Positions 12,701 through 25,354 of a stretch of 64,000 nt of DNA are shown in pieces. The notes beneath the pieces were generated by a model. The model made no database searches, had not been told where the DNA came from, and saw only the letters and a list, made by a program, of their open reading frames with translations. Location of the stretch: positions 68,953,916 through 69,017,915 of the forward strand of contig CM049315.1 in the NCBI GenBank assembly GCA_026874595.1, read 5' to 3'. The DNA is from Sipunculus nudus (Eukaryota > Annelida > Sipuncula > Golfingiida > Sipunculidae). The position numbers and the translations under genes are program-made. Numbering within the stretch: position 1 is the first letter of the stretch; the number at the start of each line of letters is the position of its first letter.

Positions 12701-13590
12701 GAAAAAAGGATGGAAAACTCTTACCAAGACGAGGCGGAGGAACAGAGAAATTATAACCTACATTTGGAATTAAGACAAAGGAACTTGTTCTTGTATGTGA
12801 GAGAAGATCGAGGAATGTGTACAGGCAAAAAGAGAAGAATAAAAGAATTTGTTCTGGAGGGGAAGGGGTGCATGTATTTCCTCAGACACGGGAGGAGAAT
12901 AGAGGAAGACATACTTAAAAAGGGGAAGAGGGGACAGAGGAATTTGAACTGAGAAGTCGCGGAGATAGAGTTTTTATAAAGGAAGACGGGGAACAAAAGG
13001 ACTTGTACTGACTTGTACCGAGGAATAAAATTAATAATAAATATTTAGACGCGGAGGGAGAAAAGAAAAATATGGACTGAGTGAGAGAGGAGGGAGGGAA
13101 TAGAAGAATTATGAAAGAAAAGATTTAATTCCATCATCATCCGGCAGAGAGTTTTCGTTATAGGCCAACTAGCTTAGTGACATTTAAACATTTTATTGAA
13201 CAAGTATTTTCATCTTGAGAAATGGTAACTGTCATATATATTGACTCTCTTTATATACGGTCATTGTATTTAATTATTTAAAACTTTACAAAATTCTGTT
13301 ATATCCAAAATCGGTGAATTCTCATGCAGTAATGTGTTCTTCATTTCGAGAATATTTTCTTAATGTGGTACAGCAGTCGTCTGAGACCTGGAAGAAAAGA
13401 ATACATATTGTCTTTTAAGATTTTTATGTCAAGCGATGCAAATATCACACAGAAAAAGTTCAAATAGAAGAAGAATTATCGAAGGGTTCGATGTGTTTGT
13501 CCATGTATCCGTTCTGCTCAGATGCTCAACATTAATCTAAAGCTATTTATTAACTGATAATTTTAAATAATGAAATCAAATAAGAAACAC
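12701..13590. other. Intergenic; purine-rich tail of the minisatellite, then AT-rich sequence
   Basis: GA-rich sequence to about 13120, then unremarkable AT-rich DNA. No gene recognised. Confidence 0.5.
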
Positions 13591-13594
13591 CGAC

Positions 13595-15240
13595 GGGAGG
13601 GATGACGTAGATAGCTACCTGGTGCGGTTTGAGAGGTTTGCCGAACAATTCGACTAGAGGAGAGAGTCATTGTCGACCCGGTTATTAGCGCTTCTGACAG
13701 ACAAGGCTTTAGATTGTTATTGTTGGTTGTCTAGTTGTCCGTATTTAGATAATGATGTTGCAAAACAGTTTGTTGACTAGATATGGCAACTCAGAAAAGG
13801 GTTTTAGAGTCAGGTTTAGAGAATGTAAACCAGAGGAATCAGAGTGTCCAGGTCAGTTTATTGTTAGGCTTCAAGGTTATCTAGATAAATTGGTAGAGTT
13901 ATCACACACGCATTTGAGGGAGTGTGTGCACTGATAGTGAAAGAACAGTTTATTCATTCTTGTCCTAGTGATTTTGTTGTCCACATGCGTCAGGGAGCCC
14001 CAGCTACTTTATCAGAGCTGGCTGATTCAGTGGAAACGTTTTAAGTTGCCAGAAACAGACAACTTGCAGGTAGACAATAACCGGTTAAGTCAAATCTAAA
14101 CCGGTACCAACCGATTGGCCAGACACTGTCGAATACGAAGTTATATTGTAGTGCAGGTAGGTGTGTAGGTCAAAAAGCATCTGACAGTAAACTGAAAGAT
14201 CAAAGGATCCGTTGCTTTAAATGTGGGAAGATTTGTCATATAACACGGGATTGTAGGTGCTGTAATTGTGGGAGGTTCGGTCATTTAGCGCGAGATTGCA
14301 GGACTTTGTCGACGCGGGATGATGAGAGTGATAAGAGCCAAGTAAGCCAGAGAGCTAGTCAGACTGTGATTAACTCGGATGTTACGTCTATTAGCGTAGG
14401 GAGGCAGGTTCAGCTGGGACTGCAGAGGTTCATTTAGGAGTTCACTTAGACCGATGTATATATGTAATGCTAGTGCTCGGGTTATTGCACGGTCCGAAGG
14501 CCGATTACCAGTAGCCCAGGGTAGAGAAGGCGACAGTGATGTAATTATGAGGAGAGACACCGGGTGCGAAGGTGTTATTGTAAGGACTAGTCTTTAAGGT
14601 AACGACCAGTTGTTACATTAGAATTTACGTGTCATTGGTTTTGATCAGCACGAGAGTGTACATAGCGTGGCGATGGTAGACCTAGAAACACCGTATTATG
14701 TGGGCAAAGTAGAGGCCATTTATGTTCAATTTGATTGTTGGAAATATTGGGGGAGTTCGTCAGCCACATGATACAGACCACCCTTAATGGCATGTCAGTG
14801 CTGTTAATACTAGGACTCGGGTTAATCAGTCTAGGCGCACAGATGAGAAAGTTAACGTGAAATCTTGTAGAGCTTAGTTAGAGACAGTATGTACAGCAGT
14901 TTGTAGAACCCACTGATACAGTCAAGGATACAGTCAATCATAATTAGTTTTCAATAAAAAATATGTATAGCTCAATAATATGTCAATGATATAGTGATAT
15001 CGGCTGATATAGGACCATATCAGCAAGAAGCGGCAGACAGCTTTTTGTGGAATACAATGATGTGTTCACTGATGTCCTAGTACCACTAACTTGGGAGAAC
15101 ATAGATTTCAGTTAACATCCGATGAGCCACTTAAGTGTAAATCGTATTCTGTATCTTATGCTATAAGAGAATCTCTCAGGAATTATATAGATGACAATGT
15201 ATGTAAGATTGATAGAGTAGCCAGACGTAGAACCAAGAAG
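13595..15240 (+). mobile_element. Decayed Ty3/gypsy gag and protease fragment
   Basis: Around 13600-14060, conceptual reading across stops gives a capsid-like gag segment (YLVRFERFAEQFD, FRECKPEE, LIVKEQFIHSCP). At about 14210-14305 two zinc knuckles follow in tandem: CFKCGKICHITRDC and CCNCGRFGHLARDC, both CX2CX4HX4C. Near 14550 is an aspartic-protease active-site block RDTGCEGVIV. A weak match to the start of the RT region (NDVFTDV and following) lies near 15055. Stop codons and frameshifts are frequent. It is oriented like the 9.6-11.05 kb pol fragment but lies downstream of it, so the two are not one simple element. Confidence 0.78.
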
Positions 15241-15735
15241 AAGATATGACCGTTTATTGGCTGGTTGGATATTACGAAAATTGGTACAATATGAAAATCA
15301 ATTCAGGGTTATAAAAACAATGCAGCACTTCCGAAATAATGTCATGTGATTCTTCAGCAGATGGTTTAAACAGTAGTACCCATGTTACTCTGTATGAATA
15401 TGCATACACACAACTATGCTTTACTTGATATAATATGATTATCATGTTGTAAATTTGATATTTATTTAGTTGTATGTTGATGCCATTTTATTGTACAATA
15501 TGTTTGATGATGTTTAAATATGCTGATGATGATGATGCATTGTTATATATGTACTGAAAGTGATCAATAGCAGAACCATTGTATTTATGCACACATGTAA
15601 GCCATGTAGTACTGGTAATACAGTATCATCAGATGTATTAATCTATATTTGTAATCTATATTTACTTGATGAGTGTAGAGGGAATAAATTTGTGTTTTTG
15701 TTTGGGACTGGAAAAATATCTTTAGGAGATTTTTC
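15241..15735. other. Intergenic, no gene recognised
   Basis: AT-rich sequence flanking the 3' end of the non-LTR element. A 79-aa open frame at 15560-15799 runs into that element and is not convincing. Confidence 0.45.
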
Positions 15736-15914
15736 TTTTTTTTTTTCGCCTCAGACTGTTGAATTAACTCAACCTTCTGAATTCATCATCGGCGATTAAA
15801 TTTATTTTAAACACAACAAATGACATGAAATACAGACATAGTACATTATTATACAAGACTCCACAAGACAAACAATTGAAGGCCATTCTGACCACAAGTT
15901 CAAAAATCCAAGAT

Positions 15915-18900
15915 TCAACAATCTAGATCACATGCATCTCTTAATTTACCCCATTTCAAAGTATGTTTAGATATTAAACCTTTTTCATGCGCTAAAAACC
16001 TTTCTGTCACCTCTGTCTTGCTTAAAAAACTTCGGAATATCGAAAACAAAGCAGCTGGGTTGTCCTCTCTTTGCATATACAAAACATATTTAAATAACAT
16101 CAAAATCTGGTTTATCAGCATGTTTTTCGAAGTGACTGGGAGTATACCATACAATATAACATCTAGTGATAGATCTGGCATATTAATATCACTATTTTGC
16201 ATCCATGAGTGTATTTTAAAATAAAGGTTTTTGGCAACTGTACATTCAAACAGTAAATGAACAATACTTTCATTATAGTTAAAGCAATAGGAACATCTGG
16301 GTGTTTCCTTTATTTTCCACTTATACAGATGCTCATTTAGTGGAATGTAATTATTCAATAGTTTGTACTGGAATTCTCTCATATGTGTATCCATTGTTGT
16401 TCTATAGATACCTTCGTACACATCTTTCCAATAAATATCAATACTATTTTTCGTGTTCAAGGTATTAAAAAACTTCTGAGCTGTAGGAGGTTTCCATATT
16501 TTTTCAATCAATGTGCCATATATTTTCTTTGAATTTAATTTGTCCATGGACTGATGTCCATCAGTTGTTACAATAATATCTGTATCAACCTCTGTTGAGT
16601 GAACTTCATAGTTCATAAACATTTTTTCTCAGCGATATGGTATTGCATTCCTCAATGCTGTCCAGTACATATAATCAAGGGGACTTTTCCTAAATACGTC
16701 ATGTATTTTACATACTCCTTTCTAGTCAACTAAATCCTTAATATAACGAATGCCCAAATTGTGCATTCTATTATTGTACACAGATATTTCATTCTTAGTT
16801 ATATATTTGTTGTTCCACACAAACTGATAAAGAACATCCTCATATGTTTTTGGTTCCACTGACACATAATTTGCCCAGTCTTCAAAACACCTGATGTAAA
16901 AGTTAGGTAAAACATTTGGTAGAATGCTAACATCAAAATTACTTCTAATACATCTTAATCCACCCATATTCCTTAACTTGTAATCCAGTATCTCAGTAGT
17001 CTTAGACGACCGATTACAATATAACCGCCTGACCCACATAATTCTCTGTGATTTTATCTTGCTCTCAATATCCGGGACATTGATTCCCCCATGTTCATAT
17101 TTCCCTGTAATTGTAGTATATTAACCTTAGGTTTTTTTCCTCTCCAAATAAAGTCACAGAGAAGTCTTTTGGAATGCTTCAACGTATTTTTTGGCGGTAT
17201 CATCATATTTGTCACATACAAAACCTTTGGTAGAGCTAATGTACGGGCAGCTTCTGCCCTCCCATATATTGAAAGATTTCGACTTTTCCATATTGACATA
17301 GTTGTTGCAAGGTTATTTTCCACACGTGTAAAATTTTCTTTATTAATCAAATCCTGATTATAAGAATAATGAATTCCAAGTATTTTTATGGTTGCTTTTG
17401 TGAGGTCTACCCATTTCAGATTATACAAATTTTTGGTCACATGTTTTATAGATCCTATACAAGCAACCTCTGAGTTAGTATAATTTATCTTGAGTGAAGA
17501 AAAATATTGAAATCTTTCAATTACATGAAGAACATTTTCAAGTGATTTAACATTTTCAACAAATAATGTTGTATCGTCTGCAAACATGCATAGTTTGACC
17601 TCTGTGTTTCCAATGTCTATTCCTTTTACATGTTTGTCATTTCTAATCTTGATTGCCAATATTTCTATTACAAGGATAAATAAATATGGAGCCAGCGGAT
17701 CGCCTTGCCTGGTTCCTCTTTCTAACTGGAAATACCCTGTGGAAAAGCCATTGTTCATAACTGAGCTTTGTACATTAGTGTGTAATATTTTAATCCATCT
17801 GATAAAAGCACTATCAAAACCAAAATACTTTAAAGTCTCATATATAAAACCATGATCGACACTGTCGAAAGCAGCCTCTAGATCTGCTGCAAACATAATT
17901 CCAGGTTTATGTTCCAATTCCGTATAATGCAACACATCCCATATTAATCTGATCGGTTCTCCAATATATCTTTCCTTAATGAAAGCATATTGGTCATATT
18001 TGATTAATTTTTGTAGATATCTTTCTATTCTTTTGACTAATATTTTACTCAATACTTTTAAATCAACATTCAACAAACTTATTGGTCTCCAACCACTTAA
18101 GTGTTTTAAATTTTTACCTGGCTTAGGAATTAATTTTACAAGGGCCTGCTTTTGTGAAGATGTCAAAGATCCATGTTCATAATTTTCATTCAAACAATCT
18201 GTTAAGCATTGGCCAAGTTCATTAAATAAAGCCAAATAAAATTCCTTTGTCAATCCATCATTACCTGGAGTTTTATTATTCTTCATTGCATTCAAACAGG
18301 AATACACCTCATTTCTTGTAATTATATTCCCACATGATTTTGCTTCAGAGTCACTGAAAGTATTCTCATGTACAGGAAGACATTCAAAATAGCTGTTGAA
18401 CTCTTGTTCAGTACAAATTACTTTTCTCTGGTATTTATCAATAAAAGAATTCTTAATAAATGACATGACTGCTGCATGGCCAACAATATCTTGTCCGTCT
18501 TTTGACAGAGTTCTTATGACACCTTTTTTATGATTATGTTTTTCTAGGTTCAGGAAGTATTTTGTGCCTCTCTTACCATGCTGCAACAACTGTGCCCTAG
18601 ATCTCACTATAATACCTCTAGTTATCTTATCATAATGTTCTTGTAATTTACGTTTCATAGTTTGATAAATCTGCTATGATTCTATGGTGTCTGTACTCTT
18701 TATGTTTTGTTCCATCTTATTAACCTCTGTTTCTAATATATTACCACTTTCTTTAAACTTTCTAACTTTATCTTTACTGTACCTTATAGTGTGCTCTCTT
18801 ATTTTGTATTTCAAGTACTCCCATTTACATCTTGCTGTTTTACTTTTAACTTCATTTTTCCATTCAGCAATTTTACACCTGATAACAATTATATATTCTT

Positions 18901-19702
18901 TGTCATTAATTAAATCATTATTAATACACCAGTGTGACGGTCCCCTGCTGATTTGCTTTAATTTATTTACTTTTAACAGGACTGCTGAGTGATCTGTACT
19001 TACAGCAGAAATTATCTCACAACATTCAATGAGTAACTGAAGAGAATTTGATATAAAAAAATAATCCAAGCGCCTTTGAATGAAAGGAGTCAGTGACCTC
19101 CATGTAAAAGACTGTGTATTTTCATGTTTAACACGCCATATATCACAAATGTCTAAAACTTCCATCACACTTAAAAGTTTGTTGACTGAAGCCTGCATCA
19201 CATTTATTTTGCCTCCATCAGCATCAAGTTCAGTAAGCTGTACATTTAAATCTCCACCCCAAATAAGATCAATATTTAAATTCTGAGACATATCCAAAAT
19301 TTCTTCCAACACTTTTTGATAAAAGGCAACCTGCTGTGCTTCATAATTCGGTGCATAAATATTAACAAGTATACAGTGAAGTCCTTCAATTTCACATTCA
19401 ATTATAATATATCTTCCATTAGTGTCAATACTCTTATTAATCTCCTTAAATTCAACGCTTTTACCAACAAGTATAGATACTCCACATGATTTGGTGCTCC
19501 CATGAGATAGATACATTTTACCTCGCCACTGTTTAGACCATTTATTTTAATCTTGTATTATGCAGTGACATTCTTGTAGGAAACTGATTCCTTGATATGC
19601 ATTATGTTTTACTAACCAGTTAAGTGTCTGCCTCCTCTTAACATAACTTCTCATTCCTCTCACATTCAAAGAGAGGACCTGAAATTGTATGTTATCTGCC
19701 AT
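15915..19702 (-). pseudogene. Non-LTR retrotransposon ORF2 (endonuclease and reverse transcriptase), interrupted
   Basis: The likely start is the ATG at 19700-19702 (MADNIQFQVLSLNVRGMRS), and the full reading would be about 1260 residues. The APE endonuclease has the expected motifs: LNVRG, FLQECH with the catalytic Glu, NIYAPN, GGDLN, RRLDYFFIS and STDH. The RT holds NDGLTKEFY, GWRPISLLN, FAADLEAAFDSV (motif A), GTRQGDPLAPYLF and FADDT (catalytic Asp pair, about 17575). A C-terminal CX2C, then HLLFEC motif lies near 16250-16300. Lesions are a TAA at 19547-19549, a TAG at 18674-18676, a frameshift near 17095, a TAG at 16722-16724 and a TGA near 16628. Catalytic residues are intact, so inactivation appears recent. 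Confidence 0.87.
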
Positions 19703-19888
19703 GTTGCATGTAAAAAGTTAATTCTGTCAAAAGTATGGGGTATTTAAGGTTATCAAAATGAAGTTTATTTTCCCTTGGGTCGCTCAGCAGATCAAAGTAC
19801 AAGGCCTCAACAATATATATACATGTAAGACATAAAACATTGAACATTATAATTGTCGGGTCATTTATATGCCAGACAGTATGTATAT

Positions 19889-20590
19889 TTATTCAGATGT
19901 AGGTAATTCTAGAAATGATTCACCATATTTTATTTCCCTGACATCACCTTTCATATCTTTCAAGAAGACTTTACCATTCCACGTCCATGCATCTTTTACC
20001 ATAGGATTGTTTTTTGCCCTGTTATAGAGTTGATACAACTCTTTACATAAGTCATCAGTCATGACAATTCCTGTACCTTTTAGTTTCCTGCGTTCTCTCA
20101 TGACTGAAACTTTGACAGCCCTTCTAACAAATTTGACCAGCATGGCCCTAGGTTTACTGTCCCTGGGATGTCTGCCTACCCTATGTGCAACATCAACCTC
20201 TGTTGTATCCAGGTCAAACCTCAGTTTTTCTTTAAAAAGCTTTTGCACCAATTCTGTACAGTTTTCTGAACCATTTGTGCTTTGTTCACTCTCAGGTAAA
20301 CCAAATATTCTGACAGTAGATTTTCTAGAATACTGTTCTAGTTCTATAGCCCTTTTCTTTGCATCAATAGCCTCAGTGGCTGTCTTATAACACTGTTCCT
20401 TAAGAGCTGTTATTTTGTCTGAGAGTTTAACTATTTCAGTTTTGATTTCTGCGTTTTCATGTTCTAGAGTAAGTACCTTAGCTTCTAAATGTTCTACTGT
20501 TCTTTCATATTTCTCAGTAACTTGTCTGACAATTTTCTTTTCTAGTTCCTCAAGCATTTTCTTTAAGGTTTCCTTGGACACACTTGCCAT
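19889..20590 (-). CDS. Non-LTR retrotransposon ORF1 protein, L1 ORF1p-like
   Basis: An uninterrupted 233-residue frame. Residues 1 to about 90 are charged and heptad-like (KKMLEELEKK, LEHENAEIKTEIVKL), which predicts a coiled coil for trimerisation. A conserved LINE ORF1 signature (ELEQYSRKSTVRIFGLPE) starts near residue 84 and begins the RRM-like part. VDVAHRVGR and PRAMLVKFVRR near residues 132-155 are also typical. The C-terminal domain ends with WTWNGKVFLKD. In L1-type elements this protein binds element RNA as a chaperone. ORF2 starts 187 bp downstream. Intactness while ORF2 is broken suggests a fairly young insertion. Confidence 0.88.
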   Translation of the reverse strand: MASVSKETLKKMLEELEKKIVRQVTEKYERTVEHLEAKVLTLEHENAEIKTEIVKLSDKITALKEQCYKTATEAIDAKKRAIELEQYSRKSTVRIFGLPESEQSTNGSENCTELVQKLFKEKLRFDLDTTEVDVAHRVGRHPRDSKPRAMLVKFVRRAVKVSVMRERRKLKGTGIVMTDDLCKELYQLYNRAKNNPMVKDAWTWNGKVFLKDMKGDVREIKYGESFLELPTSE

Positions 20591-20699
20591 TTTTTTACAC
20601 TTTGGTTTGTCTTGTTTATCAGATAAAATGATTTTTTTTTACTCTTGGCGGACTATTTGAAGATGCAGAGGAAGAACTGGATATTACTGATCTTTGTCT

Positions 20700-22105
20700 T
20701 TTTGATTTGCCATTCATATCACAATTTAACTTTCATTTCAGAGAAATATCATGTATCAGAAACCCTGTCAATGTAACATTGTTAATACTGCCCGGCAGGG
20801 ACTGGAGTTCAATGGTACATTGTTCTCAAGACCCTGTGTGGCTCACACAACAACCCGAGACGAGAGACCTGGTGTTATGTTTATGGTCCACTGACCACTG
20901 CCAAAACGTTATGTAATCACGGGGGTAATACCCCTAGCCTGTGTTTCCAGTATGAAAGGCCAATGCCAAATACAATACAATTTTTAATATTAAAACTATG
21001 AAAAAAATACTTATCTTTCTGCTTCAATTTTTAGATCCTCAAAACAACCGTCAACAAGTGTATATCCCTGCCAAACATGAAATCCGTATACACATTACAA
21101 CCACACCAAAATTCACATTATTAACAGAGCGACCACAGTGTGTGTGTACTCTTCCATGCACCAGGGCTCTCAGATTTTTCTTAAGGTGGAGCGAGTGAAA
21201 CAAATGTATTTACCAAGTCTGGTTATGTTAACACCCCGTAGTCTAGTAAGTTCAACTTCTTGATACGTATCAGGTATTGGAACTCACTAGACTAAGGTTT
21301 GTTATGATTAGCAGACAGAAGATTCTGGAGGTCAAGAAGCTCCTTGGAGTTTAAGCTGGTAATTTCATTAAGATGGTTCCAAAACAATAGTTGTAGAACC
21401 TTTTTTGTAATGCCGATATATAAGTGGGGGGCACCGCTGCCTCCCTGGAAAGCCCTTTTCGGCTCTCCATCCCTAACCTGAGTGTGTCCTCCGAGACCTT
21501 GACCCGCCTGAGGTCGGGTATACCTATTTCGGTTTCTCTGAAATCTGCGATTCACTCCTGGACATTTCTGAAGTCTAAAATCTACTGGCTGGACTAAAAT
21601 GCTCGACCTCCCATAAGTTGGTACCTTATGTTTCGTTCTCGTTTAGTTTTGACATTACACCTTGGCCTCCCTTGGGCCTTACATCTTTCTGCTGGCTCCA
21701 CTCTTGGGCATTGGACTTTTGAAAACTAAACTGATTAACAATTTTGAGCAGGGGCTCACGTCCTGGGGCCTGTTCACTTTCCCTGGGAAGAATTTCTTAG
21801 AAGCAGATACCCCCCCCCCCCAATCCCACACACTCGAGAAAGAGAATGCATTCTGTAGCTGCAGCAAGATGCTGCAGGAATTCTGTAGGCCGGCCTCAGT
21901 AAACAAAAGGCAGGTTAACTACTCGGTGACGATTTATGTGCATCAGATTCAGGAGAATATTCCACCTTCCTTTTGTTCAATGGTCTCTGTTTCAATGATC
22001 TGCAACATTCGTGCCATTCAAAGAGATCTAGAAATTCCTCCATTCTTATTAGCTTCTAACTTATCAAATCATTAATTAAATTTGGGTCGGGGAGCCCATT
22101 AACAA
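20700..22105. other. Unrecognised sequence, possibly decayed retroelement
   Basis: Contains open frames at 21292-21555 (minus, Arg/Gln-rich) and 21662-22075 (plus) that I do not recognise. GC content is higher than in the flanks and a C12 run lies at 21810-21821. It may be a relic of another element, but no diagnostic motif was found. Confidence 0.35.
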
Positions 22106-22107
22106 CA

Positions 22108-22402
22108 TGCTCATTAAGCTCTCTCTATACATGCAGCGTGTTTTACAGATTAAATATAAATATAAACTTATGTATTTTACATGGATTGTACAAACAGTTA
22201 TAATAACTAATCGAGGCACCCTCCATGGCTCTGGTGATGGCGTTCGGAAGTCTGAAGAGGTGGAGGAAACCGGAGTACCCGGAGAAAACCACCGCCCTTG
22301 GACGGGCAACTACAACCCACTCTCATAGCAACGCCGGGGATCGAACCCGGGTCGCCAGCGGAGAGAGCCAAGCGTTTTACCACTCAGCTGTCCAGGGCTG
22401 GG
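22108..22402 (-). mobile_element. tRNA-derived SINE, near complete
   Basis: Read on the minus strand it begins with a tRNA-like head. An A-box-like GCTGAGTGGTAAAACGCTTG is followed by a near-perfect B box in GGGTTCGATCCCCGG. The body contains GGTGGTTTTCTCCGGGTA, then CTCCGGTTTCCTCCACCTC, and the AT-rich tail ends near 22150. The same body occurs at 11385-11500 and 59850-60088. It resembles the conserved-body SINEs described from bivalves (MetaSINE-type), but that family assignment is from memory and unverified. The 62-77-aa open frames across it are incidental. Confidence 0.85.
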
Positions 22403-23380
22403 CTCCTTCTTTATAAACGCAAATAAAGCTCGGAGATCTCAGGTGACACCAAATCTGGATTTCTTAATCGAGCAGCTGAAGAAGTCTTGACATAAATGCA
22501 AGAGCTCCATCCTGAAGACTGGACATCAAATAGCTAAGTCGCTTCTGGTCCTTCCATCCGAACTGCTGGGCCAAAATTCAAACTGTATTCAAAAGGACTG
22601 CCAGTCCTGTATCCCATTAAAAGTGGGTAATAACAGTTTCGGTTCCAGGAAGGCAGGCAGTTACTGAACACTCATCTGTGGTACAGGAGATATAAAAGCA
22701 GGTTGAATCATTTCAAACCCTTTCATTCGGCTGACTATCAACAAAAAATATCTCTGGAAGATCCATTCCGATCATCAGGGAACAACTGAATTTCCTACAA
22801 AACGGGGGTCCACTGGTACATGTACGATATCTCCTTCCGCTTCTCGGTCCACAAAGCCAGGGTTGTATCCATTCATAAGTTGACTCCCGGGTTGGCTCAT
22901 TGCTCTCCGACCCTCAACAGTCTCTTCCGAAGAAATAGCACGAATGTTTGTTTCTCCAACTTCAGTGGGCAACTCGGTACCAATATTATCTTCAGTGTCC
23001 ACAAATCTTTAGTCTGAGGTTTCACGTTGTTTTCCTTTCTTTCTGATGTAATGGCTGTAGGTGACTGGACAGGCTATGGGGTGGACAGCTACATGTAACA
23101 ACAGAAAACGTGTAAAACTCTCCTACTTTAAAAAAAAAATTGTCCCACTTCTGACAACATTTGTGGCGGGAACCCCGATTTATGATAAGGCCATACTGTT
23201 GTTACATTTTTAGTGGCAATTTAACAGGGTCAAGCGCAAAAATTCCATTCATTCATGTGTATAACACACACTTCACTCAAAGATAAAAAATTCCAGTAGG
23301 TTTTAAAGTTCTTCAGAAAGCATCATATTAAATAACTCACTAATGTAAGGAAAATATAGGAGGAATAAGTGAATGCAAAC
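22403..23380. other. Unrecognised sequence
   Basis: A 75-aa minus frame (22775-23002) rich in acidic residues has no recognisable domain, start context or splice neighbours. No gene is called. Confidence 0.35.
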
Positions 23381-23384
23381 ATGG

Positions 23385-23625
23385 ATTGTTGAGCATCCCA
23401 CAATATCGACTCTCATATGGAGGAAGCTTGCCTTCCTTTGAATGCAGATTTTTCTTAATTATTTTTTACATGACCTTAAGGATTAATCACCCGTATCGTT
23501 GAAGACAACGATATAATTTATAGTAATCAAATGATTCGCGTCGAACGAGCAAGGACAAACAATCTTTCCGAATGTAATTAATGCATGAATTCATAAACAG
23601 CGCATGATAATGATAATTTTCGTCG
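23385..23625 (+). repeat. Conserved upstream-type block, copy 1 of 4
   Basis: Shares GAGCATCCCACA, TTAATCAC-CCGTATCGTTG, ATAATTTATAGTAATCAAAT, CGTCGAACGAGCAAGGAC and TAATTAATGCATGAATT with blocks at about 29035, 38040 and 55390, all in the same orientation. The copies at 29.0 and 38.0 kb sit just upstream of the two polo-box genes. Here no polo-box exons are visible beside it, so it is either a relic of a lost gene copy or a dispersed repeat. Confidence 0.6.
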
Positions 23626-23719
23626 TGAATAGCCATTGTTTAAAAATTCTTAAAATGACGCTTGAATGGATATATAACTTGTGTAATAGATATATTTAAA
23701 TATTTCTTTCTCTAATAAG

Positions 23720-24507
23720 ACATAACCCCCCCCCCCCCATCACCGACAGAATACACGACTGCCACCTGGAATTTGTAGTACAATTTTGAGTGAGGAAAAC
23801 TACAAAGGTAACACAGCGAAATAAGCATAAGTAGGTTAATTGAAATTATTTATTTATTTTCTTCTCCTGGGAATATGGGTTATAGTGATAATCTGTTATA
23901 TTAATGTAACATATACAAGTAATTTTATTATAATGAATACAGCTTTTTATGATTATATATTTTATAATTATAATTATAGCTTTGCATACAGGAACCGGGG
24001 AATATACCTGGTTAAGGGGGGGGGGGGGTTCTACTTTGGCTCTTTTTTAACTCCGGCGCATCAAAAAGTCCAGTGGAGCAGGTATGGGTTATGTGCTAGT
24101 AAGTAAATAGTCCACCCACATAATTAAAATCATTACCACTATCAACTGAATTAACATTTTGTATTTACTCCATTTACCGTAGCTAATGGTACACAGATAT
24201 CGACTGAATGTTAACTTTACCCTTTTGTTCATGAACTTTTCCCAACACTCGATATTTGTTTAGATTCGCCAACCTATAACCAGTATGTGAATAAGGTTAT
24301 GAGATGACCGTTTAAGGGGCAGTGGGTCAGCATAGATGCTGTTTGGGACACAGTCAAGGAATAAAGAATACCTTTAAGGTTTATGTTGATGTGGTTTCTT
24401 CTCTCTCTCTCTCTCTCTCTCTCTCTTTGGATGGAGACAAAGTGTATTTATTATTTGAGCTAGAGAGTTGTCTGTTGTCTTCGTTTATCTGTCTCTCTCA
24501 GGTATTT

Positions 24508-24556
<49 letters not shown>

Positions 24557-24590
24557 CACACGCACAATACATGCGGTAGAACCATTAAAA
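23720..24590. repeat. Microsatellite-rich stretch (C13, G13, two CT tracts)
   Basis: C run at 23726-23738, G run at 24016-24028, (CT)n at about 24399-24427 and 24510-24549. No gene is visible. Open frames through the CT tracts are incidental. Confidence 0.8.
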
Positions 24591-25235
24591 TGCTATACAC
24601 CGAGCTTCAGAACCATTATGTGTAAGTATTTTTTATGTCTGCAAACCACACATGTATAACAAACAAAGCAAGTCAAATTCTACATGTTATTACGGTTAAA
24701 CATTTGATGGGTATATTGTTAAAATGGCGGTAGAACTTGTAAGACTTTTACAACAAATAGTCACAAATATTTACTTCTCCAGAAACCTCGGTTTCTTATG
24801 ATCACCATCATAAGACAATGAATAACATGAGTATCACTTTCTCTCCATATGCTTTGAATGATTCCATGGGTATGTGCACATTTCCTGAAAGTAGTCTTGA
24901 TGGCTGAATCCCATAATTCGTTCGGTTTCTCGGCTTCCATTTTTCAGTCTCCTCCGTCTCTGTGTATGTAGAGTTATTGGTGCCCTTGACCAACCGATGG
25001 ACAAGCCTGGTCCTATTGGACCCCCGTCCTCTGCAGCTCCCTTACTGATGGCGGCTCAGACCACGGCCGCTTGTTATCAGCCTGCTTCTTCACCCGCGTC
25101 TTGACACAACGCTTGCCTTTCCAGCTGAGTCAACAGTGTCAAGTCTATAAGCTGTGTCAGATTGTGCCATCCGACAGACGTGTAGATGAACCTTTGTGAA
25201 CACCTCTGTAAACTCCTGAGTGGAGTTCTGCTGTT

Positions 25236-25326
25236 CTTACAGATGGTCTGTAGCTATCCGTGTATATGCAGATGTTTGGTAGCTATGCGTGGATATACAG
25301 ATGGTCTGTAGCTATCCGTGTGTCAG
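25236..25326. repeat. Three-copy tandem repeat in the putative 3' UTR of copy A
   Basis: The segment ACAGATGGTCTGTAGCTATC followed by CGTGTATAT repeats about three times with a unit near 30 bp. It lies just downstream of the copy A stop codon, in gene orientation. Confidence 0.7.
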
Positions 25327-25354
25327 CTCTAAATGAACCTCCTTGTAATCAAGC

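Larger units (their letters stand above)
15737..20700 (-). mobile_element. L1/Tx1-like non-LTR retrotransposon, near full length
   Basis: A two-ORF LINE on the minus strand, about 4.9 kb. It carries a coiled-coil ORF1 with an L1-type nucleic-acid-binding region, then ORF2 with an APE-type endonuclease, reverse transcriptase and a C-terminal Cys/His motif. After the ORF2 stop is a short 3' UTR with an AATAAAT signal, a small palindrome GTTGAGTTAATTCAAC and a terminal A-run (T-run on the plus strand at about 15736-15747). The 5' boundary is uncertain, somewhere beyond 20600. No target-site duplication was identified. The domain order and C-terminal Cys/His motif suggest the L1/Tx1 group, but clade assignment needs an RT phylogeny. 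Confidence 0.88.

Noticed and set aside
17091-20660. Plus-strand frames of 60-109 residues
   Set aside because: Antisense shadows of the LINE ORF1 and ORF2.
22330-22400. tRNA gene
   Set aside because: The A and B boxes belong to a SINE head; the anticodon and acceptor arms do not fold as a tRNA and the body continues into the SINE.
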